This document shows, piece after piece, positions 35,701 through 45,949 of a stretch of DNA of 64,000 bases (positions are counted from its first letter, which is position 1; every line of letters begins with the position of its first letter). Location: contig SWDT01000061.1 in assembly GCA_009193035.1 (NCBI GenBank), forward strand, positions 186,001-250,000. The letters run 5' to 3'. The stretch comes from Halicephalobus mephisto (lineage: Eukaryota > Nematoda > Chromadorea > Rhabditida > Panagrolaimidae). Below the pieces are notes generated by a model. That model ran no database searches and had not been told where the DNA came from. It saw only the letters and a list, made by a program, of their open reading frames with translations. Both the position numbers and the translations under genes were made by a program.

Positions 35701-38700
35701 TTTTATTAATATTTTTAAAAATTATTAAAAAGGTTTAAAAAATTTAAATTTTTAAAAATTTTTGAAAATTTAAATTTTGAAAATTTTTGAAAATTTTGAA
35801 AATTCAAAAAATTGCATTGAAATTAATTTTGAAAAAATTGAATTTTTAAATTTTCCAAAAAATTAAAAGAATTTTTTTTTTTGCAAAAAATTAAAATTTA
35901 AAAAATTCTAAAAATTTTTTTTCGAGAGGATTCCATCTCTAATTTCGAAATAATTTGATTCAGTTTATTTATTTTCAATTTGCTTCGATTTTAACTTGAA
36001 CTCTGTTCACTAAATTTAAAAAAAATAAAAATAAAGAATTTTAAATAAAAATGTTAAAAATAAAAAAATTAAAATTAAATTTTAAAAATTTTAAAAAATA
36101 AAATTTTAAATAAAAAAAATTTAAATAAAAATTACCTAATTTTTAGAATTTTTTATAAATATCTTTGTAAAAATATTTAATTTTTTAAGATTTTGGATTT
36201 TAAAATTAGTATTAAAAGTTGAAATTTAAAACTAATAATGTTTAATTTTGTGTGAAATTGAAGCCCCCTCATTCGGCCCCCATTTGCCTTTTTTCAGACA
36301 CCTGCATCAAACAAATAATCACGTGAATTTTAAATTTTATTAAACAGCCTAAAATACAAAAAAATTAAAATGTTGTTTATCATTTTTCAAATTTGTCTTA
36401 ACACGAAATTTTTAATTTTCCACTTAAGACTAAAAATTGGTTTTTTTTATTTATTTAATTTAAAAAAGTTTAAAATTATATAAAAATTATAAAAATTTGT
36501 CTTAGCACGAGATTTTTAATTTTCCACTTAAGACTAAAAATTTATTTTTTTTATTTATTTAATTTAAAAATTTTAAAAATTTGTCTTAACACGAAATTTT
36601 TAATTTTCCACTTAAGACTAAAAATTGATTTTTTTTATTTATTTAATTTAAAAATATTAAAAATTATATAAAAATTATAAAAATTGTCTTACCACGAAAT
36701 TTTTAATTTTCCATTTGAGACTAAAAATTGATTTTTTTTTATTTGTTCAATTTTAGAAATTTTTAAAAATATCCTTTGATTCTGAGTTGCTCCATATATA
36801 AATTGAAGATTTTGTTTACCAAATTTTTACAATTGTCTCAATATAAAAATTTTAAAACTACCCACTTAAAATCGAAAGTTGAGGAACTTTATGTTTACAT
36901 AATTCTCGGAAGTTTCAAAATCACACTACATATGAATCAAAAACACTTTTTTTCAAAGATCCGAGAAAATTTTAATTCCAATTTTTGAAATTTCTTAGTT
37001 AGAACTAAAATTGTAAAATTTCGAATAAGATTATTATAAAAAATAAAAAGTTTTAATTACAATTAAAAAATTGGTCCTGACGCGAATGTTTGGAATTTTC
37101 CACTTAGGACCAAAAAGTTCGAAATTTTATATTTTCTATCTTTTTAGAATATTTTGGATTAGATTTTTATAAAAAATAAAAAATTTTAATTAAAATTCAA
37201 AAATTGGTCCTGATACGAATTTTTGAAATTTTCCACTTGGGACCAAAAAGTTCGAATTTTTATATTTTTAGAATATTTTAGATTAGATTATTATAAAAAA
37301 TAAAAAGTTTTTAATTAAAATTCAAAAATTGGTCCTGACACGAATTTTTGAAATTTTCCACTTGGGACCGAAAAGTTCGAATTTTTATATTTTTAGAATA
37401 TTTTAGATTAGATTATTATAAAAAATAAAAAGTTTTAATTAAAATTAAAAAATTGGTCCTGACGCGAATTTTTGAAATTTTCCACTTAGGACCAAAAAGT
37501 TCGAATTTTTATATTTTTAGAATATTTTAGATTAGATTATTATAAAAATAAAAAGTTTTAATTAAAATTAAAAAATTGGTCCTGACACGAATATTTGGAA
37601 TTTTCCACTTGGGACCGAAAAGTTCGAAATTTTATTTCTTGAATTTTCTAAAATCGTCTAGTGGATTCCGAAAACTTGGAAATTTTATATGATGCTTTAC
37701 AATTTGATTCAAATACCGTAATGACAATAGCTACCCCCGCAGGCGAATGTTTTCCTCGTGAATACAATACCGATTTTTCGAAAGTGAAGATTTCCAAATC
37801 CCATTCAAATCGCGCCTCCACAATCACGTCAAAAAACTGAATTTTTTTGAACAAACCGAACTCGAGAGTCATTCTCAGGTTCTCCTTTGTTCTCTCACTT
37901 GTTAAAAAATTTTTTATTTTATTTAAAAAATTCCTATTTTTTTTAAATTTAATTTAAAAATTAAAATTTTTATTTTATTTTTAAAAATTTTTATTTTATT
38001 TAAAAAATTCCTATTTTTTTTAAATTTAATTTAAAAATTAAAATTTTTATTTTATTTTTAAAAATTTTTATTTTATTTAAAAAATTCCTATTTTTTTTAA
38101 ATTTAATTTAGAAATTTAAATTTTTATTTTATTTAAAAAATTTTTTATTTTTTTAAATTTAATTTAAAAATTTAAATTTTATTTTTAAAAATTCTTATTT
38201 TTTATTTTATATAAAAAAATTTTTATTTTTTAAAATTTAATTTAGAAATTAAAATTCTTATTTTTTATTTTATTTAAAAAATTCCTATTTTTTAAAATTT
38301 AATTTAGAAATTTAAATTTTTATTTTATTTTTAAAAATTCCTATTTTTTATTTTATTTTAAAAAATTTCAATTTTTTAATTTAAAATTTATATTTTTATT
38401 TTATTTAGAAATTTATATTTTTTAATTTTATTTTAAAAATTTTTTTTCAGAATATTAAAAAAGAAATCCACAACAATCAGACGGGCTCGGATCTGCTTTC
38501 AGAGCTTATTCGGGAACTGGATCTCTCTCCGGCGGATTCATTATTGTACGAATTAGTTTTTGAATCAAGTCCTTCAACAACAGGACAACAACTCCACGGT
38601 ATAGAGAACGTTTATGCAATTTTGATGGATCACATTGTTCAATCCGGGATCCAGTTAAGCGAGACCCAAATGGCCCATCTGGATACCTGTCCTCTGGTCC

Positions 38701-41319
38701 ATTGCCGACTCGTCCTCAGAAACGCCTCCTCGAGCAGACCGAACACCGCCATGACCCTCATGTCCCAAGTCCTGTAAGTTTCCAAATTAATAATTAATAA
38801 AAATTAAAATTTCACAAGTTTCTAAAATGTTTCAAAATTCAAGGATAGGTTTTGAAATTTCTTAGAATTTTTAAAATGTTTTTGAAATTTTTCAGAATAC
38901 TGTAGAAATTTTTGGAATTTTTTTTTTGAAATTTTTCAGAATACTGTAGAAATTAAAAAAAATTTTTTTTTGAAATTTTTCAGAATACTGTAGAAATTAA
39001 AAAAAATTTTTTTTTGGAATTTTTTAGAATTTTCTAAAAATTTCAGAAAAATTTGGTAAAATTCTATTAAATTCAATAGACTTCTGAAATTTCCCGGAAT
39101 CAACATCTAAAACTAAAAATTTTTACATTTTCTGAATTTTTGAAAATTCGTCTCAAGACCATTTTGAAATTATTTTAAATTTTAATTTTAAATTTCACTT
39201 TTATTTTAAATTTTATTTTTACTTATATTTTTATTTTAAATTTAAATTTAATTTTTATTTTTAAAATTATTTTTGACTTAAAATTTAACTTTTATTTTTA
39301 TTTTAAATTTTATTTTTATTTTTATTTTAAATTTTATTTTTATTTTTATTTTTATTTTTAAAATTATTTTCGACTTAAAATTTAACTTTTATTTTTATTT
39401 TAATTTTAATTTTATTTTTAAAATTATTTTTGACTTAAAATTTAACTTTTATTTTTATTTTTATTTTTATCTTTATTTTTAAAATTATTTTTGACTTAAA
39501 ATTTTTTAGAAAAGTTCTTTCTCGTTCCCAGTCGAAATGCCTGTTCGGGAGGGAACTCGAGGGTTCGATGCCCCCTCAGCCGGTTCTGACGATGATTGAC
39601 CATCTGATGATTCACGGAGTTCATGTGGAAGGAATTCTTCGAAAATCTCCAAAACAAGCAACAGTACGACTTCTGAAGACTCAATTAGACAACGGTCAAG
39701 TTCCTGATTTTCATCAATTCAACGTCCACGTGACGGCTTCGCTTCTGAAAGAGTACCTCAGGAGCATTCCGGGACAACTTTTACTCGTCGGAAATTACCA
39801 TCTTTGGATGGAAGTTTGTGATGAACAAGACGAAAACAAAAAAATCAAACTTTGTAAGAATCTTCTGAAATTACTTCCTCAATGTCATACTGTACTTCTG
39901 AAAAGCGTCCTAAGATTTTTGAGGAAAATAGCAGCAAACGAAACTTCGTCGAAAATGAGCATAAACAGCCTCGGGGTCTGCATCGCCCCGAGTCTGCTCG
40001 AAAATCCGAACATCGTTGATTCGGCCAGGAAAGTGCCGGATTTGGCGATTTTTATCATTACTAATGCTCCTGAACTTTTTGAAAGTTTTGATGAAGAAGG
40101 AAATGGAGCTTTGCTTTCTAACAGACAGAATTCTGATTCTAGTAAGCCTTTGAGACTTCATCAATCGACGGATTCTGGACTTTCGGCGGACGAACCTGTG
40201 GATCTCATGGCCAGGTCCTCGATATCCCCGGATTCGGCTTTGTTCGACAGTCCGATAAGCGAAAGTTCCATGGATGACGATTCTAAACATGACGGTCCGA
40301 GAATCGAGGAAATTGAGACGATTCCATCTCCTCCGGCTTCGAAAGAAAGAACTCCGGTGCTTTCGAGGGAGAATTCAGAAGTTTACACTTTTCTTCACAA
40401 ATATCAGTGGAGATCTCATTTGTCTGCTGAAGCGGCTTCTGGAGGACCTAGATTGACACGACAGGAAGCCTTCAGACAGGTCGTCAGTACTCAATCGAGC
40501 ATATCTTCTCAAGACAACGAAGACATCCGACCTTTGGAGGAAGAAGTCAGAGTTCTCAGAATCCTTCCTGGTCCCATGGATTCTCTCCCTAATGTGGATG
40601 ATTTGAGGGTTTCTGACATCATTATCAGCCATAGGAAGAAGGAAAGCTCGGACTCGACGAAGACCCTGATCGGAAGGACCGACTCCAACGGATTCAGCTC
40701 GAAGTCCAGCGAATACTCCGCGAAATTGAGCAACGTCGGAAGTCTCGAGGGACGGAGCTCCTTGTCCTCGACCGGGTCCCCCTATGTTTCTTCCTTGAGT
40801 TCTTCCTCGAGTTCTGGATACGGTAAAAATGGATCCAATTCTGAAAATTCAGAAAAAATCACAGTTCCTGTGATTTTGCAATCTCCGAAGAACGTCAGAA
40901 AACAGCTCCTGACGAAATCCGAAACTCTCGGGATTTCTCAAAGCCCTCCGAATTCTGTCACCACTACGACCGTTTTGACTCCTCTTCATAGAACTCAGAG
41001 ACTTCCTAATTTTGGAAGTTTGGACAGATCTACGAGGAAACCCATAGAACCCCCCACAGCCCCCCGACTCCTCCACAGGACCCCCCTTTCTCGGGATTCT
41101 GCTGTTCATCCGAGTCTTGACAGGAAAGCAGTACCCTACAGACCACCTAAGAGAACCGCAGAGGAAATCGTTTTGGACACTTCTCTGGAAGTCAACTGGT
41201 CCGTCCCGCAAATCAGGTCCTTTTTTCAAACGAAAGACGCAAAACCGGCCACAATCGACACCGTTTATGCCACTTTGGATTCGGTCAAAAAACCGCTAGA
41301 GGCTTCTGACAGAAGATAA
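29733..41319 (+). CDS. PH-RA-RhoGAP protein, ARHGAP20-like
   Basis: A GTPase-activating protein for Rho-family GTPases, 964 residues. Exons: 29733-29840, 33925-34340, 35029-35151, 35367-35481, 38451-38773, 39510-41319; every junction keeps phase. A PH domain (about 131-225) has RYLFLFNDLLLIS and FLIGWPLCNYVAHF, closely matching vertebrate ARHGAP20. A Ras-association-like domain (about 226-330) follows. The RhoGAP domain (about 374-545) has FGREL, the arginine finger R406 in EGILRKSP, LLKEYLRSIPG and the conserved Asn in MSINSLGVCIAPSLL. The long Ser-rich tail is probably disordered and ends with a conserved-looking LEVNWSVPQIRSFFQ. Introns 1 and 4 (4.1 and 3.0 kb) are repeat-filled. AATAAA is at 41499. 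The first exon is the least certain part. Confidence 0.88.
30850..31200 (+). repeat. Intronic tandem repeat, about 130 bp unit, three copies
   Basis: Three copies of TTGATTACTGTAAAAACGTA followed by GCCCTAACCTGGGACCGAG within RhoGAP intron 1, with A/T filler between. Confidence 0.8.
31270..32900 (-). repeat. Decaying tandem array of tRNA-like units
   Basis: Five minus-strand tRNA-like cores at about 31421-31496, 32127-32197, 32494-32562, 32650-32718 and 32806-32875. Each has an A-box-like TGGCTCAGTGGTTAA segment, a central block near GTTGACTGTAAATTTGGAA and a B-box-like GGTTCGAATCC segment. The central loop reads CTGTAAA, CTGTGAA or CTACAAA, but anticodon stems do not pair, so these are not working tRNAs. 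Flanks also repeat (CCTCTTCG...GAACTATTTATAAAT), so the unit is larger than the tRNA core. A tRNA-derived SINE or local amplification of a tRNA relic is likely. The array lies in RhoGAP intron 1, antisense to the gene. Confidence 0.65.
33280..33720. repeat. Intronic repeat with CTCGAGACCATTTCG
   Basis: Four to five copies of a unit of about 95-120 bp with AATTTTTATAAAAGTAATCC, ACTGTATAAATTAAGAATCT and TTCGTCTCGAGACCATTTCG, just upstream of RhoGAP exon 2. Confidence 0.75.
35237..35311 (+). other. Possible 75 nt cassette exon in the PH domain
   Basis: Lies inside intron 3 of the RhoGAP gene. It is bounded by an acceptor TGTACTAG and a donor GTATAT, is exactly 75 nt, is open in the phase required by both neighbours, and would insert 25 residues (IDLARICSNLALEAPTGI...). 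Flanking introns would be 85 and 55 nt. Its base composition is coding-like while the intron around it is A/T filler. Direct joining of exons 3 and 4 gives the standard PH sequence (AHFNSEEEKNEW), so this would be an alternative exon near the end of the PH domain. It could instead be a relic. Confidence 0.45.
36390..37640. repeat. Intronic arrays with TTTTCCACTTRRGACYAAAAA
   Basis: 36390-36740 has four units of about 95-100 bp: TTGTCTTAACACGAAATTTT then TTTTCCACTTAAGACTAAAA. 37060-37640 has five units of about 115 bp: TTGGTCCTGACACGAATTTT then TTTTCCACTTGGGACCAAAA. Both contain the reverse complement of the GGTCTCGAGTGGAAAA core. They lie in RhoGAP intron 4. Confidence 0.85.
37640..37875. other. 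Base-balanced island in RhoGAP intron 4
   Basis: Open on both strands: + from an ATCGTCTAG acceptor-like site (about 60 codons, DSENLEILYDALQFDSNT...) and - for 74 codons from an ATG. The RA domain is continuous without it, so it is not a required exon. It may be a nested gene fragment or an alternative exon. Confidence 0.25.
37915..38450. repeat. Intronic A/T array AAAAATTCCTATTTTTTTTA
   Basis: Loose tandem copies of about 105 bp (AAAAAATTCCTATTTTTTTT, AATTTAATTTAAAAATTAAA, TTTTATTTTATTTTTAAAAA) filling the end of RhoGAP intron 4. Confidence 0.7.
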
Positions 41320-42370
41320 ATCGTCAAAAGTCAAATTTGCTCAGGAATTTTGAATTTTATTTTTTTTTAGCCATAATGAGGCATTTGGCTTTTTTAATTT
41401 ATCACATTCCAGCCATTTTGCCTTGTTTATTCCTTTTGAAATCCGGGATTTTCGAAAATCAGTAGTGCTAAATCGAATTCAATATTGTCCGTATTTGGAA
41501 TAAAATTTTAATCTGGATACTGTAAAAACCACAAATTAAAATAATTATTAAAAATAATTTAAAAAATCGAAAATTTGTCAAAAATTAAATAATTTTTGTT
41601 TTTATTTTTTTAATTTTTTAAAATAAATAAAAATATATTTAATTACGAAAAAATTATTAAAGTTAAAAAAAATTAAAATTTCGAATTTCGTCAAAAATTG
41701 AATAATTTTTGTTTTTATTTTTTCGACTTTTAATTTTTTAATTTTTTTAAATAAATTAAAATATATTTAATTATAAAAGAATTAAAAAAAATTAAAATTT
41801 CGAATTTCGTCGAAAATTTGTCAAAAATTAAATAATTTTTGTTTTTATTTTTTAAATTTTTTAAATAAATTAAAATATATTTAATTACGAAAGAATTATT
41901 AAAATTTAAAAAAATTAAAATTTTGAAAAATCCCAACTCGAAAGTTTTTTTAAAATTAATTTTTGATTATCAAATTTGTTGTCATTTTTTGAACATTATT
42001 CGTGTCGAGACCACTGTTTTTTCATTTATAATTTTATTTTTTTTTAGAACTTATATTTGAACAATGGTCCCACCGCGAACGTTATTTAATTAATTTTTTT
42101 TTAATAATATAAATTTTTTTGATAATATTAATTTTTTTTAATAATATTAATTTTTTTTTGATAATATTAATTTTTTTGATAATATTGATTTTTTTAATAA
42201 TGTTAATTTTTTTTAATAATATTGGTTTTTTTTAATAATATTGGTTTTTTTTAATAATATTGATTTTTTTAATAATGTTAATTTTTTTGATAATATTGGT
42301 TTTTTTTAATAATATTAATTTTTTTTTGATAATATTAAATTTTTTTAATAATGTTAATTTTTTTACAATA
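41320..42370. repeat. 3' UTR, then A/T tandem repeats
   Basis: 41320-41510 is the likely RhoGAP 3' UTR. 41560-41930 has three units of about 140 bp (AATTAAATAATTTTTGTTTT, TTTTTTAAATAAATTAAAAT). 42090-42370 is a TTTTTTTAATAATATTAA simple repeat of about 15-20 bp units. Confidence 0.7.
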
Positions 42371-42406
42371 TTGATTTTTCGTCGATGAACTATAAAAATC
42401 AGAAAA

Positions 42407-42490
42407 ATGATTTTTCCAAGATTCGGTCGCACCCAATATCCTGGAAATAATCCAGGAACTCGAGGAGTGGCTTCTGATGATAACAACTAA
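42407..42490 (+). other. 27-codon ORF in the lectin promoter, uncertain
   Basis: A short base-balanced frame starting MIFPRFGRTQYPGNN and ending ASDDNN. It overlaps the TGATAA site used here as promoter evidence for the downstream lectin gene, so it may only be regulatory DNA. No acceptor or family supports it. Confidence 0.15.
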
Positions 42491-42520
42491 GATTAGGGAC
42501 GATTTAAGTGGTTATAAAAG
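42478..42520 (+). promoter_or_regulatory. TGATAA plus TATA promoter of the lectin gene
   Basis: A TGATAA (42478-42483, intestinal GATA-factor consensus) is followed 30 bp later by TATAAAAG (42513-42520), which lies 31-38 bp before the ATG at 42551. This leaves a very short 5' leader. The same arrangement precedes the secreted-protein gene at 53718. Confidence 0.55.
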
Positions 42521-42550
42521 AACTTTTTTTTTAACCAAAACCAAAAAAAA

Positions 42551-43948
42551 ATGATTTTTATTAAAATTATTTCTTTTTTTATTTTTTATTTATTTTCGCA
42601 AACAAACGGAGAAATTCAGACATCCGTTTGTCCTTCTGGAACTACAGTAAGCCCCACGGATTCTTCTGTTTGTTACTTGTTTGTGAAAAATGCGACCTGG
42701 TTCTCCGACGCTGAATACGACTGCAACCTTCAAGGAGGACATCTGAGTACTGTAACTGACGGATTTGCCAACAATTTTCTTGCTCGTGAGTTTTATTTAT
42801 TTATTTTTATTCAATTTTACAAAATTTCGAAATTTCAAAAATTTTATAAAAACAAAAAATTTAAAAAATTTCAAAAATTTTTATAAAAACAAAAAATTTT
42901 ATAAACACTTAAAAAATTTTGAGATTTTTATAAATTTTATTAAATTTTATAAAAACTTAAAAAGTTTTAAAATCTTTGGAAATTTTCAAATAAAAAATAA
43001 AATTTTACAAATTTCTAAAAATTAAAAAAGATTTATTTGGCATTTGTTTACATTTCGCCAAAGATTCGAATTTGGCGATATTTTCGTTTTGCCAAATTTT
43101 AATTTTTTGGATTTTTAAACAAAAATTTTAAAAATTGTAAAAAAATAATTTTAATTTTTAAATAAAAATTTTAAAAATTTGTAAAAAAAACAGTTTTAAT
43201 TTTTTTAATATTGGGGAATTTAGACATGGGCGGATCTGTTTTTTCTTCTTCGATCGACTTCTGGATTGGAGCGAACAACTTGAAGCCTTATTCTGGGGCC
43301 GGGGGATGTGGGATCAACCCTTGGCTTTGGACTAAGGACAAATCCATCGTGGATTTTTCGAGTTGGGGAGTGAATGAGCCGAGTCCCGGAGGCAATTGTG
43401 CTTCGATGAACATCCAAGGAGCCTTCTGGTCGGCGAACAATTGCAACGGAAACAAACCTTATGTTTGTCAGATTCCTGCAACGATTGGATTCTGTCAAGA
43501 AGGCTGGGCTTACAACGAACACACCGGATTCTGCTACAGATTCATGGCTGTTTCTGCCGGATCCCGAACAGCCGAAGAACATTGTGTAGAATCCAACGCT
43601 CATCTGGTGAGCATCCACGACGAAACAGAAAACGATTTTGTCGGAACTTTGGCTTCGATGAATCTTCAAACCGTAGAAGACAAAAGTGGAGTCTGGATCG
43701 GATTAGTCAACGATGACGTAGCCAGTCATTGGATGTGGACAGACGGAACTCCTGTAGATTACACCAACTGGGTCAGTCACGGCACCAGCGGAACTGTCAA
43801 CACCGGAGCCGCCATGTACCCCGACCTCGTGACGAACTGCGAATCCAACGCTTGTCATCTCCACTGGACCGACTCCAGACAGCCGACGGCGAATCTGAGA
43901 GGATTCATCTGCAAAAAAGCCTCCAACAGAGCCATCCCTTCTGTTTAA
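42551..43948 (+). CDS. Secreted protein with two C-type lectin domains (clec family)
   Basis: 319 residues in two exons (42551-42785, 43224-43948; donor GTGAGT, acceptor AATTTAG, phase 1). A signal peptide (MIFIKIISFFIFYLFSQTNG) marks it as secreted. The first CTLD (about 27-150) contains FWIGANN, WLWTKD, NEPSPGGNC and a closing NKPYVCQIP. The second (about 155-305) contains CYRF, WIGLVND, WMWTDGTPVDYTNW and ends GFICKK. Neither has the canonical EPN or QPD sugar-binding triplet (EPS and a divergent site instead), so sugar binding by the classical Ca site is doubtful. Nematode clec genes of this layout are often intestinal and infection-induced; the promoter here fits that. The 438 nt intron is A/T filler. 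AATAAA at 43971 is 23 nt after the stop. Confidence 0.9.
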
Positions 43949-44055
43949 TTTTATTTTTATTATTTTTAAAAATAAAACTTTTAATTTTTATAATTTTTAA
44001 AAATCTAAATTTTTTTATAATATATTTTGAAATTTGGAAAATTATCAAAATCAAA

Positions 44056-44281
44056 ATGTTGGATTGTGTATTTATCTGTTTGAGCGTTGGTGTCGAAGGG
44101 AGATACCCTGAGGGTCAATAAGGGGACTTACGATTGTGCGTTGGTGGAAAATTAAAACTATTTCGAAATTATTATTTCAGTTTTACTGTATCTCGTGTAT
44201 CTGAGTGTAGTAAATCAATTTGTATTTATTCCTCATCTCTACGTGGACCAGAAATCCCACGATGATCTGACACAAAGTTAA
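44056..44281 (+). CDS. Candidate two-exon small protein (52 aa), unknown
   Basis: Exon 1 (44056-44113) gives MLDCVFICLSVGVEGRYPEG; a GTCAAT donor is weak. The 67 nt intron ends in ATTATTTCAG, an excellent acceptor. Exon 2 (44181-44281) is open only in the matching phase: LLYLVYLSVVNQFVFIPH then LYVDQKSHDDLTQS and stop. The product would be hydrophobic in the middle. It lies 107 nt after the lectin stop codon on the same strand, so it may also be an extension of that transcript. No family recognised. Confidence 0.3.
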
Positions 44282-44339
44282 ATTTTCACTCAACAATTGG
44301 ATATTGATTTCGAAGTTTTCATAATTATCAACCGATTTA

Positions 44340-44580
44340 CCTAAATGTTGCAAGCAACCTGCGGATTTGATTTTGCTTAATTTATTTAAATATTGTGAAT
44401 AACTTGCGGATTTGATTTTGATGTTGATCTATTACCTAAATATTGCGAGCAAAGTGCAAATTTTATTTCAATTTTGACTGATCTGCTTAAACGTTGCAAG
44501 CAACCTGCGGATTTGATTTTTATTTATCTAAATATTGCGAGCAATCTGCGGATTTGATTTTGATGTTGATTTTTTACAGA
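44340..44580 (+). repeat. TTGCRRGCAACCTGCGGATTT repeat family, locus 3
   Basis: Five diverged units such as ATGTTGCAAGCAACCTGCGG and ATTGCGAGCAATCTGCGGAT. It is the same family as 11.3-11.8 kb and 16.1-16.6 kb. Confidence 0.8.
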
Positions 44581-44779
44581 TCTCGACATTAAAAAAAATA
44601 AAGTTGTAATGTTTTTTTACCAATTATCAATCATCGAGGACTTTGACGTTGTTTGAGTTTTCTTCAAGACAAGATTGATGGAGTACTTTTTTACATCGAG
44701 TTTATTTTACAGTAAAAAATTCCTCGATATTCATAAAAAAAATATAATCATAAAAATTTTGTTTTTATTAAAATTTGAA

Positions 44780-45240
44780 ATAAAAAAACAAATTTTATTA
44801 TTTTTAGGATTTTCGCGACGAGAGTCAATTTTTATTTAAATTTTTTTTGTTTAAAAAATAAACAAATTTTTTTTAATTTTTCAAAATTTTTGCAGCGAAA
44901 ATAAATTTTTTTTAAAAGTTCTACTTGCGCTTAAAAATAAGCAAATTTTTTAATTTACTGTAATTTTCGCGACGAGAGTCAATTTTTATTTAAATTTTTT
45001 CCGCTTAAAAAATAAACGAATTTTTTTTATTTTTCAAAATTTTTGCGACTAAAATAAAATTTATTTTTTAAAAGTTATGCTTGCGTTTAAAAATAAGCAA
45101 ATTTTTTAATTTACTGTAATTTTCGCGACGAGAGTCAATTTTGATTTAAATTTTTTGCGTTTAAAAAATAAGTGAATTTTTTTTATTTTTCAAAATTTTT
45201 GCGATTAAAATAAGTTTTATTTTTATAAATTTTGAATTTC
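44780..45240 (+). repeat. Tandem repeat, about 180 bp unit, three copies
   Basis: Each unit has TTTTCGCGACGAGAGTCAAT, TTGCGTTTAAAAATAAGCAA and TTTTTAATTTACTGTAATTT. No gene lies in it. Confidence 0.8.
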
Positions 45241-45486
45241 GCCTAAAATCAAACAAATTTGTTCTGAATTTTAAATTTTTCGTTGGTAGTTAACTCACAT
45301 TCGACAACAATTGTTTTTTTAATTTTTTAAATTTAAATTTTTTTTATTTTTAATTTTTTTTAAATTTTAAATTTTAAATTTTTTAAATTTTTTTTAAATT
45401 TTCAAATTTTTTATTTTTTTTATTTTTTTTAAATTTTTTATTTTTTGAAATCACCACTGCTGTCGTGGTTGTTAAAAAATTCACCA

Positions 45487-45690
45487 TAAAAATTTATTTT
45501 ATGTTCGATGACAATAATAAATTTGATAATTTGTATAGTTTATTCTCAAAAATCAGTCTACATGAATTTTCGAGAGTTTTCCATGACGTTCGAGAGGCCG
45601 ACAGGACCAGTCGAGCTTTGCGCGTCGATCGACATTTGTTCCGTCTTCCAACTTTTGACGAACTCAGACATGCCGAGGATAATTGATGAA
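45487..45690. other. Coding-like island open on both strands
   Basis: A base-balanced 150 bp core (45550-45690). Options: a + frame MFDDNNKFDNLYSLFSK... ending ELRHAEDN; a second + frame MTIINLIICIVYSQ... (signal-like start, ends MPRIIDE); and a minus frame of 37 codons from ATG 45671 (MSEFVKSWKTEQMSIDAQSS...) with a good start context. I cannot choose between them, and a structured noncoding RNA is also possible. Confidence 0.3.
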
Positions 45691-45949
45691 TGAAATCCTC
45701 AACCAAATGTGATCTATAACATGTGTTAGACAAGTCTGTTTTGTTAAAAAGTAAAAAATGTTTGATGAAAAAAATATTTTATTTTTTATTTTATTTTTTC
45801 GGACTTTTATTATTCAAAAAAGTCATCGTGAACAGAATCCTGATGATTTCACATCTGCTTTCGTTTTAAAGAAATTTATTTTTCAATTATGTAAAACTGA
45901 AAACTAATTTATTTTCTTGAAAAATAAATTTATTTTAATTTTTCTTCGA

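Noticed and set aside
39496..41229. Several long minus and + frames over the RhoGAP last exon
   Set aside because: Shadows of the 1.8 kb coding exon in other frames.
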